A DNA stretch of 64,000 nucleotides from Raphanus sativus (taxonomy: Eukaryota > Streptophyta > Magnoliopsida > Brassicales > Brassicaceae), in NCBI RefSeq assembly GCF_000801105.2, contig NC_079513.1, forward strand, positions 21,544,273 to 21,608,272, read 5' to 3'. The notes under the pieces are model-generated. The model was not told where the DNA came from and ran no database searches. It saw only the letters and a program-made list of their open reading frames with translations. A program made the translations under genes and the position numbers. Every line of letters begins with the position of its first letter. The first letter of the stretch is position 1. This document shows, in pieces, positions 10,843 through 21,140 of this stretch.

Positions 10843-12666
10843 GTTTTGTGTCTTTGTCTTTTCTTTTTTCTGAATCTTTCAAACATCAAATCTTTTTTAC
10901 ATTTTTCATGTGAGACACGTGCACTTCAATAATGTTTGACATCTCATGATGATGCATTGTGAATCATAGTTTATGATATATTACATCCTTTCTGGTCTTG
11001 GCCAAATAAGTGCTATGTTCTTTACATAGATAGTCTTGCGAGTGCTAGCGCTGGGTGACAAGTTCTTTATAAAGCTCACAAGTTTGTCATATATTTGTCA
11101 AGATTTCTCCTCATTTGAAATCACTGTGAAGTTTCTCATCGACCTCAAACTTTAGTTTATTCAAAGAGGAGCAGTTTATTGCAGCCTAAAATATAATTAT
11201 CTTGTTGTTTGTTTCCTCAGATGATGAACATGACAAGATCATGAAACAGAATCTCTCTCTTTATGTACCAAAAGAAATCTATCCATGTTTACAGAAGTTG
11301 TAGAGAAAGTTATTGTAGGCTCCACCTTCCAAGTTCCAACACCAATACAAATATAGAGATTATTCCAAGAAAGTAAAAAAATAATTACCACTAATCTTCG
11401 TAGTCTTTGAGTACTTGTCTAGAGATTTAGAATGCGTTAGGTTTAGACCGTTTAGTAGAAATGCAGATGATAATATATAATGGATTTGTACTATTAAGTC
11501 TTCCTTTGAAGACTTATCATGCTTAGCTTATTTATATCTATTGTAGTTTATCTTTCTTGTCAAAAGAGGATGGATAATTCCCTCTTTCTATTGTATTGCA
11601 GAAATTTGAGTTTGAATGAAAACAAGTTTGTGTTCAAAAAAATAAAAATAAAAATCTCTTGCTATTTTTGTGTCAGTGTGTCCTTGATGTCTAGTACATA
11701 TTGCAATTTTTCATTTTTGAACTTTGTTAATTGTTATCTTCAAACAAGTATGTTGTTGCCATTCGAGCGGTCAAAACTGTTACTCATAAAAATTAATATA
11801 TGAGAAAATATATAGTGCCGTTCCAATACCTTATTAAGAGTAACATGAGGAAGTTAAAAAAATTCAAATTCGGTAATGAGATTATCTAAACAACGCTTAT
11901 AGAGTTGTATAGTATCGAGACATGCAAACCCAAAGTTGGATCATTATTGTATTTTTTTTCTTTTGCCATGACGAGGATATAAGATATAACTGTTTGAGGG
12001 GTCAAACCTTCGATTGTGCTAAAAAAGATGATCACGATTTGCCACAATGAGTCATGACATGGAAGAAACACATGAGTAACATGATCGTTGCAATCTGAAA
12101 TTTTCATAACCAATGTCCTCTCAACATTCGTAATAGAACATATCTCCCACTGTATACCTTAGAACAATGAGAAGACATGGTCATAAAAACTGGTTTGTTC
12201 TTTACAGAATCTTGCGAATAAGGGATGGATAGCGATGGACAGTTTAGCATGTATGTTTTTTTTTTACAGAGATCAATTTTTTCCTCGTTTGATTGCATAT
12301 AGTGAACTTTAGAATGGACTGAATCATCACTGGAACATTGTTATTTGATTACATGTATCTATGATCACTTGTAAATGGTTGGTTCATATAAATTCAGTCT
12401 CTTTGCAAGTTGCTAAAAACCAAATTATCTAGGAAATTTTTAAAAAGAAATCTTAGATAAAGACACTATGATATGGTGCCACTACTGATGTCCATACGAC
12501 TAAAGCAAAGTCAAGAGTATTGTGCAACCAAAATATGGAACTGCTGAAGCTCCAAAGAAGGTCCATATTAATTTCATATAAAATCAAGCGAATTTAATCA
12601 ACAGAGAATGCATGGATGGATGATTGCGCTGATTAAACATAATGAAGGAAGCATAACTAACTCAAC
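10843..12666. other. intergenic between DUF295 genes
   Basis: About 1.8 kb without a recognisable gene. Several short minus-strand frames (11886-12113, 12104-12298) match nothing I know and have no shared splice pattern. The composition is less AT-extreme than the Helitron regions, so decayed genic DNA is possible. Confidence 0.4.
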
Positions 12667-13758
12667 TCAACTCTCTATATTTTGAGGTGGAAAGAAAAAA
12701 ACGGGGATTGTGCAGTTACCAGTTCCAACGCTAATGGATGGCGAGATATGAGTAGGACAGACGCAGGCGAGTTCGTCCACATCGTTCAAAAAGACTATAT
12801 TAGGGTTCAAGTCGGGAAAGGAGCTAGCATTGACACAGAATGGTTCAGACTTGGAGAGGAAAATGGCTAGGTCTCCAATGTCTTTAGTGTAAACAGCGTT
12901 TCCTAGTCCGTCTAGCTTGAACACCATCAAAGCCTTTGTTTTCATCCTCGCAACGCCTTTGAAGATCTTGGTTGTCTTCTTGTACCACTTGATCAAGAAA
13001 GTTTCACCGGTGCTTCTTGACTCCACCAAGTGTTCGCTTTTGCAGCACGCTTCCAGAAGCTCTCGTTTCTTCTTTGAAAGCTTGGGAAGGTTATCCAAGC
13101 ACAAGTTCTGCAACTTGGTGTTCTTTTTGAGGAGGAGATCCCATGATGCGATGAGATGACCACCAGAACCAGGCATGAGAAACATCTCATCTTTCTTGGA
13201 AAACATGACACGTGAGGAGAAGAAACAGGGGTTCTCGAGTCTGATGTTGGTCCACTCTGAGTTTCTCTGAGCTGGTCTGCAAAAGCTGATCTGTGGTCCC
13301 AAGAACTTGACAGCCACGACGCAGTCCTCATCCTCAGGGGAAGACGTGGACATTGACACGTTGGTGACGATTTGGGTTTGGCAATGAGGCAAAGTCACAA
13401 GAGGAGGCAAAGGGATGCGTTTCGGGTCCGTATACGATGCACTTGGGTTTAGATCGTCTTGGAGACGCAGTATGCCGTCTTCCTTCAAAGTAGCCACCCA
13501 ACCATGGGATGACCCTATGGTTACCGAATCATCAGTGTCATACACCAAGTCCCAAGGCACAACCTTATCCAGATCAATGCTGTGAGGTTGATCAGCATAC
13601 AAAACACGGAGTTTTGCCTCATTAGGTCCCCAGCTGCCAGCGGCGAAGATGGCACAAGGAGCGGTTTGCGGCAAGGAAGTTGAGACAAGCGGAGAGGATC
13701 TTACCAGCACAGGTCTCCTTAAGCATAGTTTCAAGGGATGGTTGAGAAGCAGAGACAT
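12667..13758 (-). CDS. DUF295 organellar-type protein
   Basis: An intronless gene of 363 aa from the ATG at 13758. The N-terminus (MSLLLNHPLKLCLRRPVLVR) resembles a mitochondrial presequence. Shared blocks are IGSSHGWVATLKEDG, DPKRIPLPPLVTLP and VVAVKFLGPQISFCRP. The C-terminal DUF295 core is present (HLVESRSTGETFLIKWY, GNAVYTKDIGDLAIFLSKS, CVNASSFPDLNPNIVF). It is the intact partner of the truncated copy at 8522-9175; identity is very high over the shared N-terminal part and promoter, pointing to a recent segmental duplication of about 860 bp. The molecular role is unknown; mitochondrial location is inferred from the family and presequence. Confidence 0.87.
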   Translation of the reverse strand: MSLLLNHPLKLCLRRPVLVRSSPLVSTSLPQTAPCAIFAAGSWGPNEAKLRVLYADQPHSIDLDKVVPWDLVYDTDDSVTIGSSHGWVATLKEDGILRLQDDLNPSASYTDPKRIPLPPLVTLPHCQTQIVTNVSMSTSSPEDEDCVVAVKFLGPQISFCRPAQRNSEWTNIRLENPCFFSSRVMFSKKDEMFLMPGSGGHLIASWDLLLKKNTKLQNLCLDNLPKLSKKKRELLEACCKSEHLVESRSTGETFLIKWYKKTTKIFKGVARMKTKALMVFKLDGLGNAVYTKDIGDLAIFLSKSEPFCVNASSFPDLNPNIVFLNDVDELACVCPTHISPSISVGTGNCTIPVFFFPPQNIES

Positions 13759-14021
13759 GGTGAATAAGATATTATGCAAGAGATTGGCAAGGAAGAAAAT
13801 AACCCTAATTATGATAGTGCATTAATGTAGAGGAAGTAAAAGACTTGACTACCAAGTTTTCCGTCTTTAATTTTGGTCCTACACAATCTTAATTTGATTT
13901 CATTTCTTTTTACGATCAAACCATCCATTTTAAAACTCTTTATTTGTCACCGAATCTTTTATTTTAATTGGATTAAACTCAATTAATTCATTTTGTATTT
14001 TATATATATACACCGTATATT
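13759..14021. promoter_or_regulatory. duplicated DUF295 promoter
   Basis: Positions 13795-14005 repeat 9215-9440 almost base for base (GAGGAAGTAMAAGACTTG, TTTTCCGTCTTTAATTTTGG, GGATTAAACTCAATTAATTC). This is the upstream region of the minus DUF295 gene; the duplication therefore includes promoter and coding region. Confidence 0.6.
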
Positions 14022-14030
14022 GACAGATTT

Positions 14031-14184
14031 TTTTTTGATTATCTGGAGGTTCTGGGCCGAGGCCCATAATCCTCTAGGCCAGGACGGGGCTGGCGTTGAT
14101 ACTTTATGGCATAAAGCATCTCTCCCACGGTGAATTGAACCCAGGAGCATAACAGCACCAACGTCTGCGCTTAAACCATACACC
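14031..14184 (-). mobile_element. tRNA-derived SINE with target-site duplication
   Basis: On the minus strand the element opens with a degenerate box A region (ATGGTTTAAGCGC), then box B (GGGTTCAATTCACC), and ends with an A-rich tail, seen as T9 at 14028-14036. It is flanked by a perfect 9-bp direct repeat, GACAGATTT, at 14022-14030 and 14185-14193. These are the marks of a Pol III SINE moved by target-primed reverse transcription. Confidence 0.75.
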
Positions 14185-14435
14185 GACAGATTTGAAACTA
14201 GATAATGTTGAAACATTGTTTTACTTATATCTTTAACAATTACATAAAACATTATTAGTAATTTTTATGGTTGTAAATAAAAACAAAAGCTAAAGTGACT
14301 TGTTACCACCCAGCCAATCACTCTCATTATGTTAATTCATCTTCTATGTCACACTACTTAAATATATTAATTAATCTTATATATTTAACGACAAGTGTTT
14401 TAAAATAAATAAATAAATAAATAAATGAACAAATA

Positions 14436-15994
14436 TCTAAACTATTAAAACTGAAGTACATTTTGTATTTAACCCTAACTTTTCCACGATAATTACCACT
14501 ATATGCCACTGAATTAAACCATTCTTTTTACATTATTAAACCATCTTAATTTAATTTACTTATTTAGTGGATATGTACAGGATTAAATGCCTTTATTATA
14601 GGCCATAAGATCCTTAAATATCTAACTGTTACATATTTGTAATTTGCATCAATTAAATCATTGCTTTTTTTAAAGAAGAATATTCCATTTTGTGATCTCT
14701 ATAATCTTGCAAAATCTAACGTAAACTACGTAACCCATATCATTCTGTCATATATTTGTGTATAAATATACATCTATTCTTATTGCTTCAATTCACAAAT
14801 CATGTTAAAAATGGCAGAGCTAAGAAAGATGTTACACTTTTTAATGGTGTGAAACGTACAAAACCGGGTGGAAATTTTAAAATATAATTAAATAATTTAT
14901 TAAAATATTTTTATATATATATATTTGGTTTTCGATTTTTAATTATTGCATTATAAATTTAGTATGGAAAATTTTGTGAAGTTTTACTGGTATGTATTAC
15001 CATCGATAAAAATTAAATTAAATATAAAAATAAATTAAAAAGATATATGTTGTTATAGATTTAAAATTATATAAAAAAACAAAATGTATATGATATATTT
15101 GAATAATTTTTGCAAAATAAAAACTAGCCATATATAATTTAATTAAATATTTTGGAGACAACCAAAAATGTTATTATACAAAAGCGAATTACATATGATA
15201 TCGTTTTGATTGTTGAATATCCAAAAATATTATTATACAAAAATGTTAGGAATAAAACTCGGATTCCTGAATTTGAAGAACCAAACCGAATCCGATAAAA
15301 AAATAGTATCGAACTTCAATCGAAACTGATTAAATATCCAAACGAATTAAAAAATTTGGTATTTAGAGGAACAATACTGAACCAGATCCATATCAAATAT
15401 GACAGATATCCCAATATATCCTAATCATATGTATGTACTTAAATATTTATTAATATTTATATCTAATATCCATAAAATATCAAAATATATATATTTTTTG
15501 AAATTGTCCAAATTATTTGAAAATAGTCAAAAGAAAATATTTTAAATAGCTAAAAAATAACCAATATATATTTAATATATATTGATTATCTATCTAAATA
15601 TTCAAGGTAGACCATTTTTTATGTTAAATTAAATATTTTGACATATATTGTTCAATTTCATATGTTACAATTAATTTATTTTTTTAAAATTTGAAAAAAC
15701 TAAATATTTGAATTTAAACTTCTTAAAGGTAATTTAAAAAGATTATATCTAAATCCGAACTAAATCCACAAAGATCCAACCGAACTTGGATCAAAATTTA
15801 TTAATACTTTAATATGGTTGAAATCTTCAAACACCAAAACTCGAAATTCGAACAGATCCAAACTAATACCAAATGGGTACCTAAATCCGAATAGATACCA
15901 ACATCTTATAAATACATTTGAAAAATATTTCCAATCATATTTGATTCATATAAAATAAAATAGCACCCGCGCGGGTGCGCGGATCAAAATCTAG
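14436..15994 (+). mobile_element. complete non-autonomous Helitron
   Basis: The 5' end is TCTAAACTATTAAAACTG directly after host A. The 3' end has a strong GC hairpin (CACCCGCGCGGGTG), then CGGATCAAAATCTAG, then host T. The body of about 1.56 kb is AT-rich with degenerate CCGAA words at 15270-15400 and 15740-15900 and has no coding capacity, so it needs a RepHel protein in trans. Insertion is between A and T without duplication, as expected of Helitrons. Confidence 0.8.
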
Positions 15995-16672
15995 TTTTTC
16001 TTTAAATAAGAGTAGGCGTAATTCTATAAACAGAGAACCGAAAACGAAAGCAAAGTAACCGAGCGGTTCGTAAGTTTCTATTAAAAAAACTAATATTGAA
16101 AATCCAATAGGCATCCCGAGTTTCTAAATATAATTTAACCTAATATTCTACAAAATTTTTTTAACCTAATATTTTTATACAAAATATTTGAATTTTTTTA
16201 ACCAGTCGAATAGCTTTTATTCAAAATATTAGAAATTTCCCAAATTATTCATTTTTTCACGATTGTGTATGATTGATATAGGAATGAGAGTTTGCCACGA
16301 ATGTGTAATACTATTATAACAATGTTCCTCTATAGAGGGAATCTTTTGCTTCCAAAAAGCCTAAAAAGTAGGGTAAGAGAAACGTAAAGATGAGTTCAAC
16401 CAACATGGACAACTTGTTTAGTCGAGAGGCTTGAGTCTGGTGGAATGCACGGGCCACGGGACGTGATTTTGGTAGACGTTCCCGTACCGGAAACGTCCCA
16501 GGGACGGAAACACACATCGAAACGTTACGGGGACATCTTGAGGATGCAATGCATGTGATAATTGACCTATGCATGTTTTGAAATGAATTTTATTCGAAAT
16601 ATAGTATTTTAAGCTAATCCACAAGAAATGGTTTCTTGATTGACACATTAGACATGTTTTGTATTTTTCAGG
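15995..16672. other. intergenic with a GC-rich island
   Basis: No gene is recognised. Positions 16430-16560 form a GC-rich island with repeated ACGT-containing words (GGGACGTGATTTTGG, GTAGACGTTCCCG, GAAACGTCCCAGGGACGG). It directly precedes the EPSPS pseudogene and may belong to the same transposed segment. Confidence 0.4.
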
Positions 16673-17352
16673 TGAAGCTATCAGTAGTCAGTACTTGACC
16701 GCTCTTCTCATGGCAGCTCCTTTAGCTCTTGGAGACGTGGAGATTGAGATCATTGATAAAATGATTTCTGTTCCATATGTTGAAATGACATTGAAGGTGA
16801 TGGAACGTTTTGGTGTTAGTGCCGAGCATAGTGATAGCTGTGATCGTACTTTGTCACGAGACGGTCAGAAATACAAGTAAGACGGTCATAACTTAGAATC
16901 AGATTGACACAGAAGAATGACTGACCAAATGGCAAAATTGATTTAGGTCGCCTGGTAATGCTAATGTAGAAGGTGAAGTGATGCGTCTAGTGCTAATTAT
17001 TTTCTTGCTGGTGCTAACATTACTGGTGAAACTGTCATTGTTGAAGGTTGTGGAACAGCCAGCCTGCAGGTAATACTAAGTTTATGTGAAATTTGATTAG
17101 CTCAAGTTTCGTCTTTGACTAGTTGTGTGAAGAAATCTAAGCTCTTTTTTTGTGTTGTATGAATCTCTAAGAGAGATGTGAAGTTTGCTGAGTTTCTTGA
17201 GAAAATGGATGTAAAGTGTCCTGGACAGAGAACAGTCTTATTGACCATCTAGAGATGCTTTAGAATGAGACACTTGCGCGCTGTTGATGTAAACATGAAC
17301 ACTTGAGAAAATGGGATGTAAAGTGTCCTGGACAGAAGACAGTCTCATTGCC
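16673..17352 (+). pseudogene. EPSP synthase pseudogene fragment
   Basis: Three internal exons of the plastid shikimate-pathway enzyme 5-enolpyruvylshikimate-3-phosphate synthase are readable with introns in place: 16673-16876 ([20 protein letters not shown], then [11 protein letters not shown]), 16947-17069 (SPGNA, then [13 protein letters not shown]) and about 17173-17300 (DVKFAEFLEKM, then MRHLRAVDVNMN). Splice sites AG/GT are retained, so it moved as DNA, not as a retrocopy. Losses include a deletion after VKLS in the first exon, frameshifts in the second, and missing bases in the third. Part of the third exon (CTTGAGAAAATG, then TGTAAAGTGTCCTGGACAG) is repeated at 17302-17352. The N-terminal half, transit peptide and C-terminus are absent. 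It cannot make an active enzyme. Confidence 0.85.
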
Positions 17353-17438
17353 CTTGTATTTTTTATTTAAAAATAAACTAAACATCATTTGTGTAGTTTA
17401 TCATATTGTTTAGTTTATTTTTAATTTATGGGTGCAAC

Positions 17439-17634
17439 CGTGGCGGTCCCAGAAAAAAAAATGACTGGGTTCAAAGTTGCTATTGGAAGGTTCGAACCCA
17501 AATGTGTGGGTTCAATGAGGGAGCTTTAACCAAATTTGCCACAGATTCTTTATGTTTCATCTTAAAAACTTCTATTTATTCTCTTTTTCGTGGTGTCAAT
17601 TGAAACCACTTACCTCTGAGTGGGTCCGCCCCTG
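17439..17634. mobile_element. hAT-type MITE
   Basis: A 196-bp element has inverted ends (CGTGGCGGTCCCAG at left; the right end reads CAGGGGCGGACCCAC on the minus strand). It is flanked by 8-bp direct repeats differing at one base, GGTGCAAC at 17431-17438 and GTTGCAAC at 17635-17642. The terminal sequence and 8-bp duplication fit a non-autonomous hAT element. Confidence 0.65.
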
Positions 17635-17642
17635 GTTGCAAC

Positions 17643-18200
17643 GGGATAGTTTCTTGAAGCTTTCTTCTGGTTTTATTAAAAAAATTATCCCAATGTAACA
17701 CCAAATGTAAACAGTTTTTTTTTTTGAATTAATTTAATATTTTTTGAAAGAAGAAATTAACTAAACCTCGTAAGGTTTAAAAATTGGTTTAAATAAAAGA
17801 CTAAAAAATGACTTACATCAACCCTATTTTACCCTACATAGGAAGATTTATAAGAAGGCTCATTTGGACAAAAAATTAAAATAAGAAGGCTCATTTATTG
17901 AATTTTTTTTTTTTTTGGAAACACGTTTATTGGAAATGTATATAGAAATTTAGAGAAAAATCCGTAGCAAAATTGATGCTAAGGACTACCACATTATGCT
18001 AAGGACAACACACATTGATTAGATACTGATTTATAAGAAGGTTTATTTGGACAAACATGCACATTGATTAGATACTTGAATATCTTAAAGTAAAAAAAAT
18101 AATGATTTTATTTAGGATAATAACTGGATCAGTAGGACAATTCGACTCATTTTCTTGCATCTTTTTATTATATTTTAAACTTTTAGGCTTAGATACTTAG
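17643..18200. other. AT-rich intergenic
   Basis: No gene is seen. Short scrambled repeats of TAAGAAGGCTCATTT and ACATTGATTAGATACT occur between 17850 and 18080, suggesting local replication slippage. Confidence 0.4.
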
Positions 18201-18325
18201 TCTAAAAGTATCAATGGAGCTGGGCCTAATATCAGCTGAAAGTGAAGACCCAAGAGGAACATGTCTAAAACTATCAATGGAGCTGGCCTAATATCAGCTG
18301 AAAGTGAAGGCCCAAGAGGAACGTG
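18201..18325 (+). repeat. tandem duplication, about 62-bp unit
   Basis: Two nearly identical units of about 62 bp (core ATCAATGGAGCTGG, then CCTAATATCAGCTGAAAGTG) sit head to tail directly before the GAE fragment. Confidence 0.65.
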
Positions 18326-18328
18326 ATG

Positions 18329-18450
18329 AAGATGCCGGCGAAACGCCGACGATCAATTCACTCATGCTAATATCAGCTTGGCTCAACGAGAGCTTGGGTA
18401 TAAACCCACGACGGATTTGCAGACGGGGTTGAAGAAGTTGGTGAGAAGAA
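18329..18450 (+). pseudogene. UDP-glucuronate 4-epimerase (GAE) C-terminal fragment
   Basis: After one frameshift the sequence reads THANISLAQRELGYKPTTDL, then QTGLKKLV, the conserved C-terminus of the Golgi membrane UDP-D-glucuronate 4-epimerases that make UDP-galacturonate for pectin. A +1 shift lies in the preceding KMP(R)NGD segment. The catalytic Rossmann fold and membrane anchor are missing, and the ending after KLV is unrelated. In Arabidopsis, as I recall, GAE4 (At2g45310) lies beside EPSPS (At2g45300); here a GAE piece follows an EPSPS piece by about 1 kb. Confidence 0.8.
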
Positions 18451-18587
18451 GCTCCGAGGATTCATTTGACATTCCAAAAAATCACCGAATTTTACAATTT
18501 TTTATTCGGTGGTGAACCTATATGTGTATTCAAGTGTGTGGACTTTATTTAACCTCGAAAAATCTAAGTGAAACACTAAATCTTTAG

Positions 18588-19169
18588 TAAGTTCAAGTTT
18601 ACTAACTTTAAATAAAAAAATTTAACGGAATACGTAGCAAGTGATTGATTGTCTGAATCAAATAAGTGGCTGTGGGAGTGAGCTTGCATGGCTCTCAAAG
18701 AGAATGTACGTATTGGGCAAAAGAAGAAAAACGATCAAATTCGGTTTCTTCAAAACGATATATACTTCTTTTTTTCAAAGAAGATGTACGTAGTTGTAAC
18801 GGACCATTGTACTGATGATAACTCTAGTTATAATGGTGATAATATCTTCGCCGTGCGACAGTGTTAGAAAAAGAAGCCTTTTACGGCAACAAAAAAAATT
18901 AAGAAATCAAGGCATCATCTATTACCATCATTAGCATAATATAACCATAAAAATTGTCTATGATAATTTATGTTAAAAACATGAGGTTATATCTAACAAA
19001 TACATGGATTTTACTAAGTACAACAATGTAACTAATTGTAAAAGAACTAGAAATATTAGATATTGGTGATTCATCGTTCTGCATGCATTTATATTAAAAA
19101 AAACTAAAGTTAGTAAAAATTTCTTTGTCGGTTATGACATATAATATTGAGTAATTAATTTTATTTAAA
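18588..19169. repeat. left copy of gap-flanking duplicate
   Basis: This 582-bp sequence is repeated at 19270-19854 with only scattered 1-5-base differences, mostly indels, and it ends exactly where the N run begins. The pattern is that of two contig ends carrying the same locus rather than a biological duplication. Confidence 0.8.
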
Positions 19170-19269
19170 NNNNNNNNNNNNNNNNNNNNNNNNNNNNNNN
19201 NNNNNNNNNNNNNNNNNNNNNNNNNNNNNNNNNNNNNNNNNNNNNNNNNNNNNNNNNNNNNNNNNNNNN
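19170..19269. other. assembly gap (100 N)
   Basis: Exactly 100 undefined bases, the conventional size for a scaffold gap of unknown length. Both sides carry the same sequence. Confidence 0.99.
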
Positions 19270-19854
19270 TAAGTTCAAGTTTACTAACTTTAAATAAAAA
19301 AATTTAACGGAATACGTAGCAAGTGATTGATGTCTGAATCAAATAAGTGGCTGTGGGAGTGAGCTTGCATGCTCTCAAAGAGAATGTACGTAGTTGGGCA
19401 AAAGAAGAAAAACGATCAAATTCGGTTTCTTCAAAACGATATATACTTTCTTTTTTTCAAAGAGAATGTACGTAGTTGTAACGGACCATGTACTGATGAT
19501 AACTCTAGTTATAATGGTGATAATATCTTCGCCGTGCGACAGTGTTAGAAAAAGAAGCCTTTTACGGCAACAAAAAAAAATTAAGAAATCAAGGGCATCA
19601 TCTATTACCATCATAAGCATAATATAACCATAAAAATTTGAGTCTATGATAATTTATGTTAAAAACATGAGGTTATATCTAACAAATACATGGATTTACT
19701 AAGTAACAAACAATGTAACTAATTGTAAAAGAACTAGAATATTAGATATTGGTGATTCATCGTTCTGCATGCATTTATATTAAAAAAACTAAAGTTAGTA
19801 AAAATTTCTTTGTCGGTTATGACATATAATATTGAGTAATTAATTTTATTTAAA
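19270..19854. repeat. right copy of gap-flanking duplicate
   Basis: It begins exactly at the end of the N run with TAAGTTCAAG and matches 18588-19169 throughout. It then continues into unique sequence after 19854. The small open frames on both strands here are not shared intact between copies and are not genes. Confidence 0.8.
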
Positions 19855-20343
19855 ATTAGTTATAAAATTTAATGATAAATACTTGACTAATATTTTTAAT
19901 AAATAGAAAATCTTCTTGTACAATTACTATTTATTAGTATAATTATTTTTATATATTTTTCTCTGTTATAATATGAATTATTATTTTTATTATATAGATT
20001 TTCATAATTCGCCTATGGCAACAATATACGCTCGCACGGCTTTGCATGTACTGATGATAACTCTAGTTACAATTTGACTTTTTCTTTCTGAGATAATTTT
20101 TATTTTTGAAAACAATATCTCTGGTGTACCCCTCCCTAAACAACATCTTATCGAATGATGTAGTAATGAATTAAACTGTCGCATTAAACTATTCATTAAT
20201 CATTTTATGGTATTTGTATTAACATATATACATCCCCACAGGAGGTAGCTTAACAAGAACAGTCATACAGAGACCAAGGAAGAAAGCTACTTTAAATTGT
20301 GTTAGTTTCAATAAATCTTGTAAGTAATAAGTACATCTAAATT
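19855..20343. other. AT-rich intergenic
   Basis: Nothing recognisable. It ends at the target-site duplication of the LINE-like insertion. Confidence 0.4.
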
Positions 20344-20489
20344 TACTAGATCCATGAATGATGCAAAATATGGTCGAGAACAATAACTTTTAGAGAGAGA
20401 GATATCGTTGCTCTGACTTCTTTCTAGAATTCCATCGGAAATAGTGGTTCCGGCTGGCGGAGGGGCTTTCACAGCCACGGCCCGGTCCA

Positions 20490-20760
20490 CAGAGCCGGAC
20501 CTGTCAAATTAGGGCCCTATTCCAAATATATATATACTATAGTTTAGTCTTTATATTAAAAATTTGACTAATTAAAATTTAAAAACAATTTAATCTGTTG
20601 AGATTCAGATGAGTGAGCAACAAATAGTATTTGTTAAAGTCAGTTACAATTTTGAAAGAAGCTGAGAGAACGTCTCGTTAAAATCCGTTCATCTCTCGTC
20701 ATGCCATACTGATTTTTAACAAATATTGCTTCTAGTGAAAATGAAGTTGAGACAACGTCT

Positions 20761-20801
<41 letters not shown>

Positions 20802-21140
20802 TCAATTTAGTCATTTTGGACATTTAATCCTCAAACTGAGGTAAGGAGGGGTCGAACCCCTCACGCCAGGACGCGAAGGCAGAGCTCAGTAACCATTTGG
20901 CTACGAACGACCCGGCAGACAACGTCTTGTCTAGAAGAAGAAAACAAAGAATGATTTATTATAATTTAAATTATAACTACCTCTGGCCCATTCCATTTAC
21001 ATCTTTATTTACTACCACAAACTCTTTTTTATCAACGTTTTTGTATACATAAACATACATGGAAGAACATACATAAAACTTTTTTTGAAGTGGGGGCTCC
21101 ATCCGAATGTTTCGTGATAATATGTACAGGTCCGGCTCTG
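20490..21140. mobile_element. hAT-type non-autonomous element nested in the LINE
   Basis: Perfect 15-bp terminal inverted repeats, CAGAGCCGGACCTGT at 20490-20504 and its complement at 21126-21140, are flanked by a perfect 8-bp target duplication, CCGGTCCA, at 20482-20489 and 21141-21148. The TIR style and 8-bp duplication identify a hAT element. It is 651 bp including the SINE nested inside and carries no transposase. Confidence 0.85.
20762..20916 (-). mobile_element. tRNA-derived SINE nested in the hAT element
   Basis: On the minus strand near-ideal Pol III boxes are seen: box A TAGCCAAATGGT and box B GGGTTCGACCCC, about 35 bp apart. The tail is a long oligo(A), read as about 38 T on the plus strand. 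A perfect 12-bp duplication, AGACAACGTCTT, lies at 20750-20761 and 20917-20928. It is the youngest layer of a three-deep nest. Confidence 0.85.

Noticed and set aside
16314..16648. Minus-strand frames before the EPSPS relic
   Set aside because: No recognisable protein; they arise from the GC-rich island and overlap in two frames.
16673..17352. Functional or herbicide-related EPSPS gene
   Set aside because: Only internal exons with deletions and frameshifts remain; no transit peptide or C-terminus.
20829..20916. Possible tRNA gene on the minus strand
   Set aside because: Box A and B are good, but no cloverleaf acceptor pairing is evident, and a poly(A) tail plus target duplication shows a SINE.
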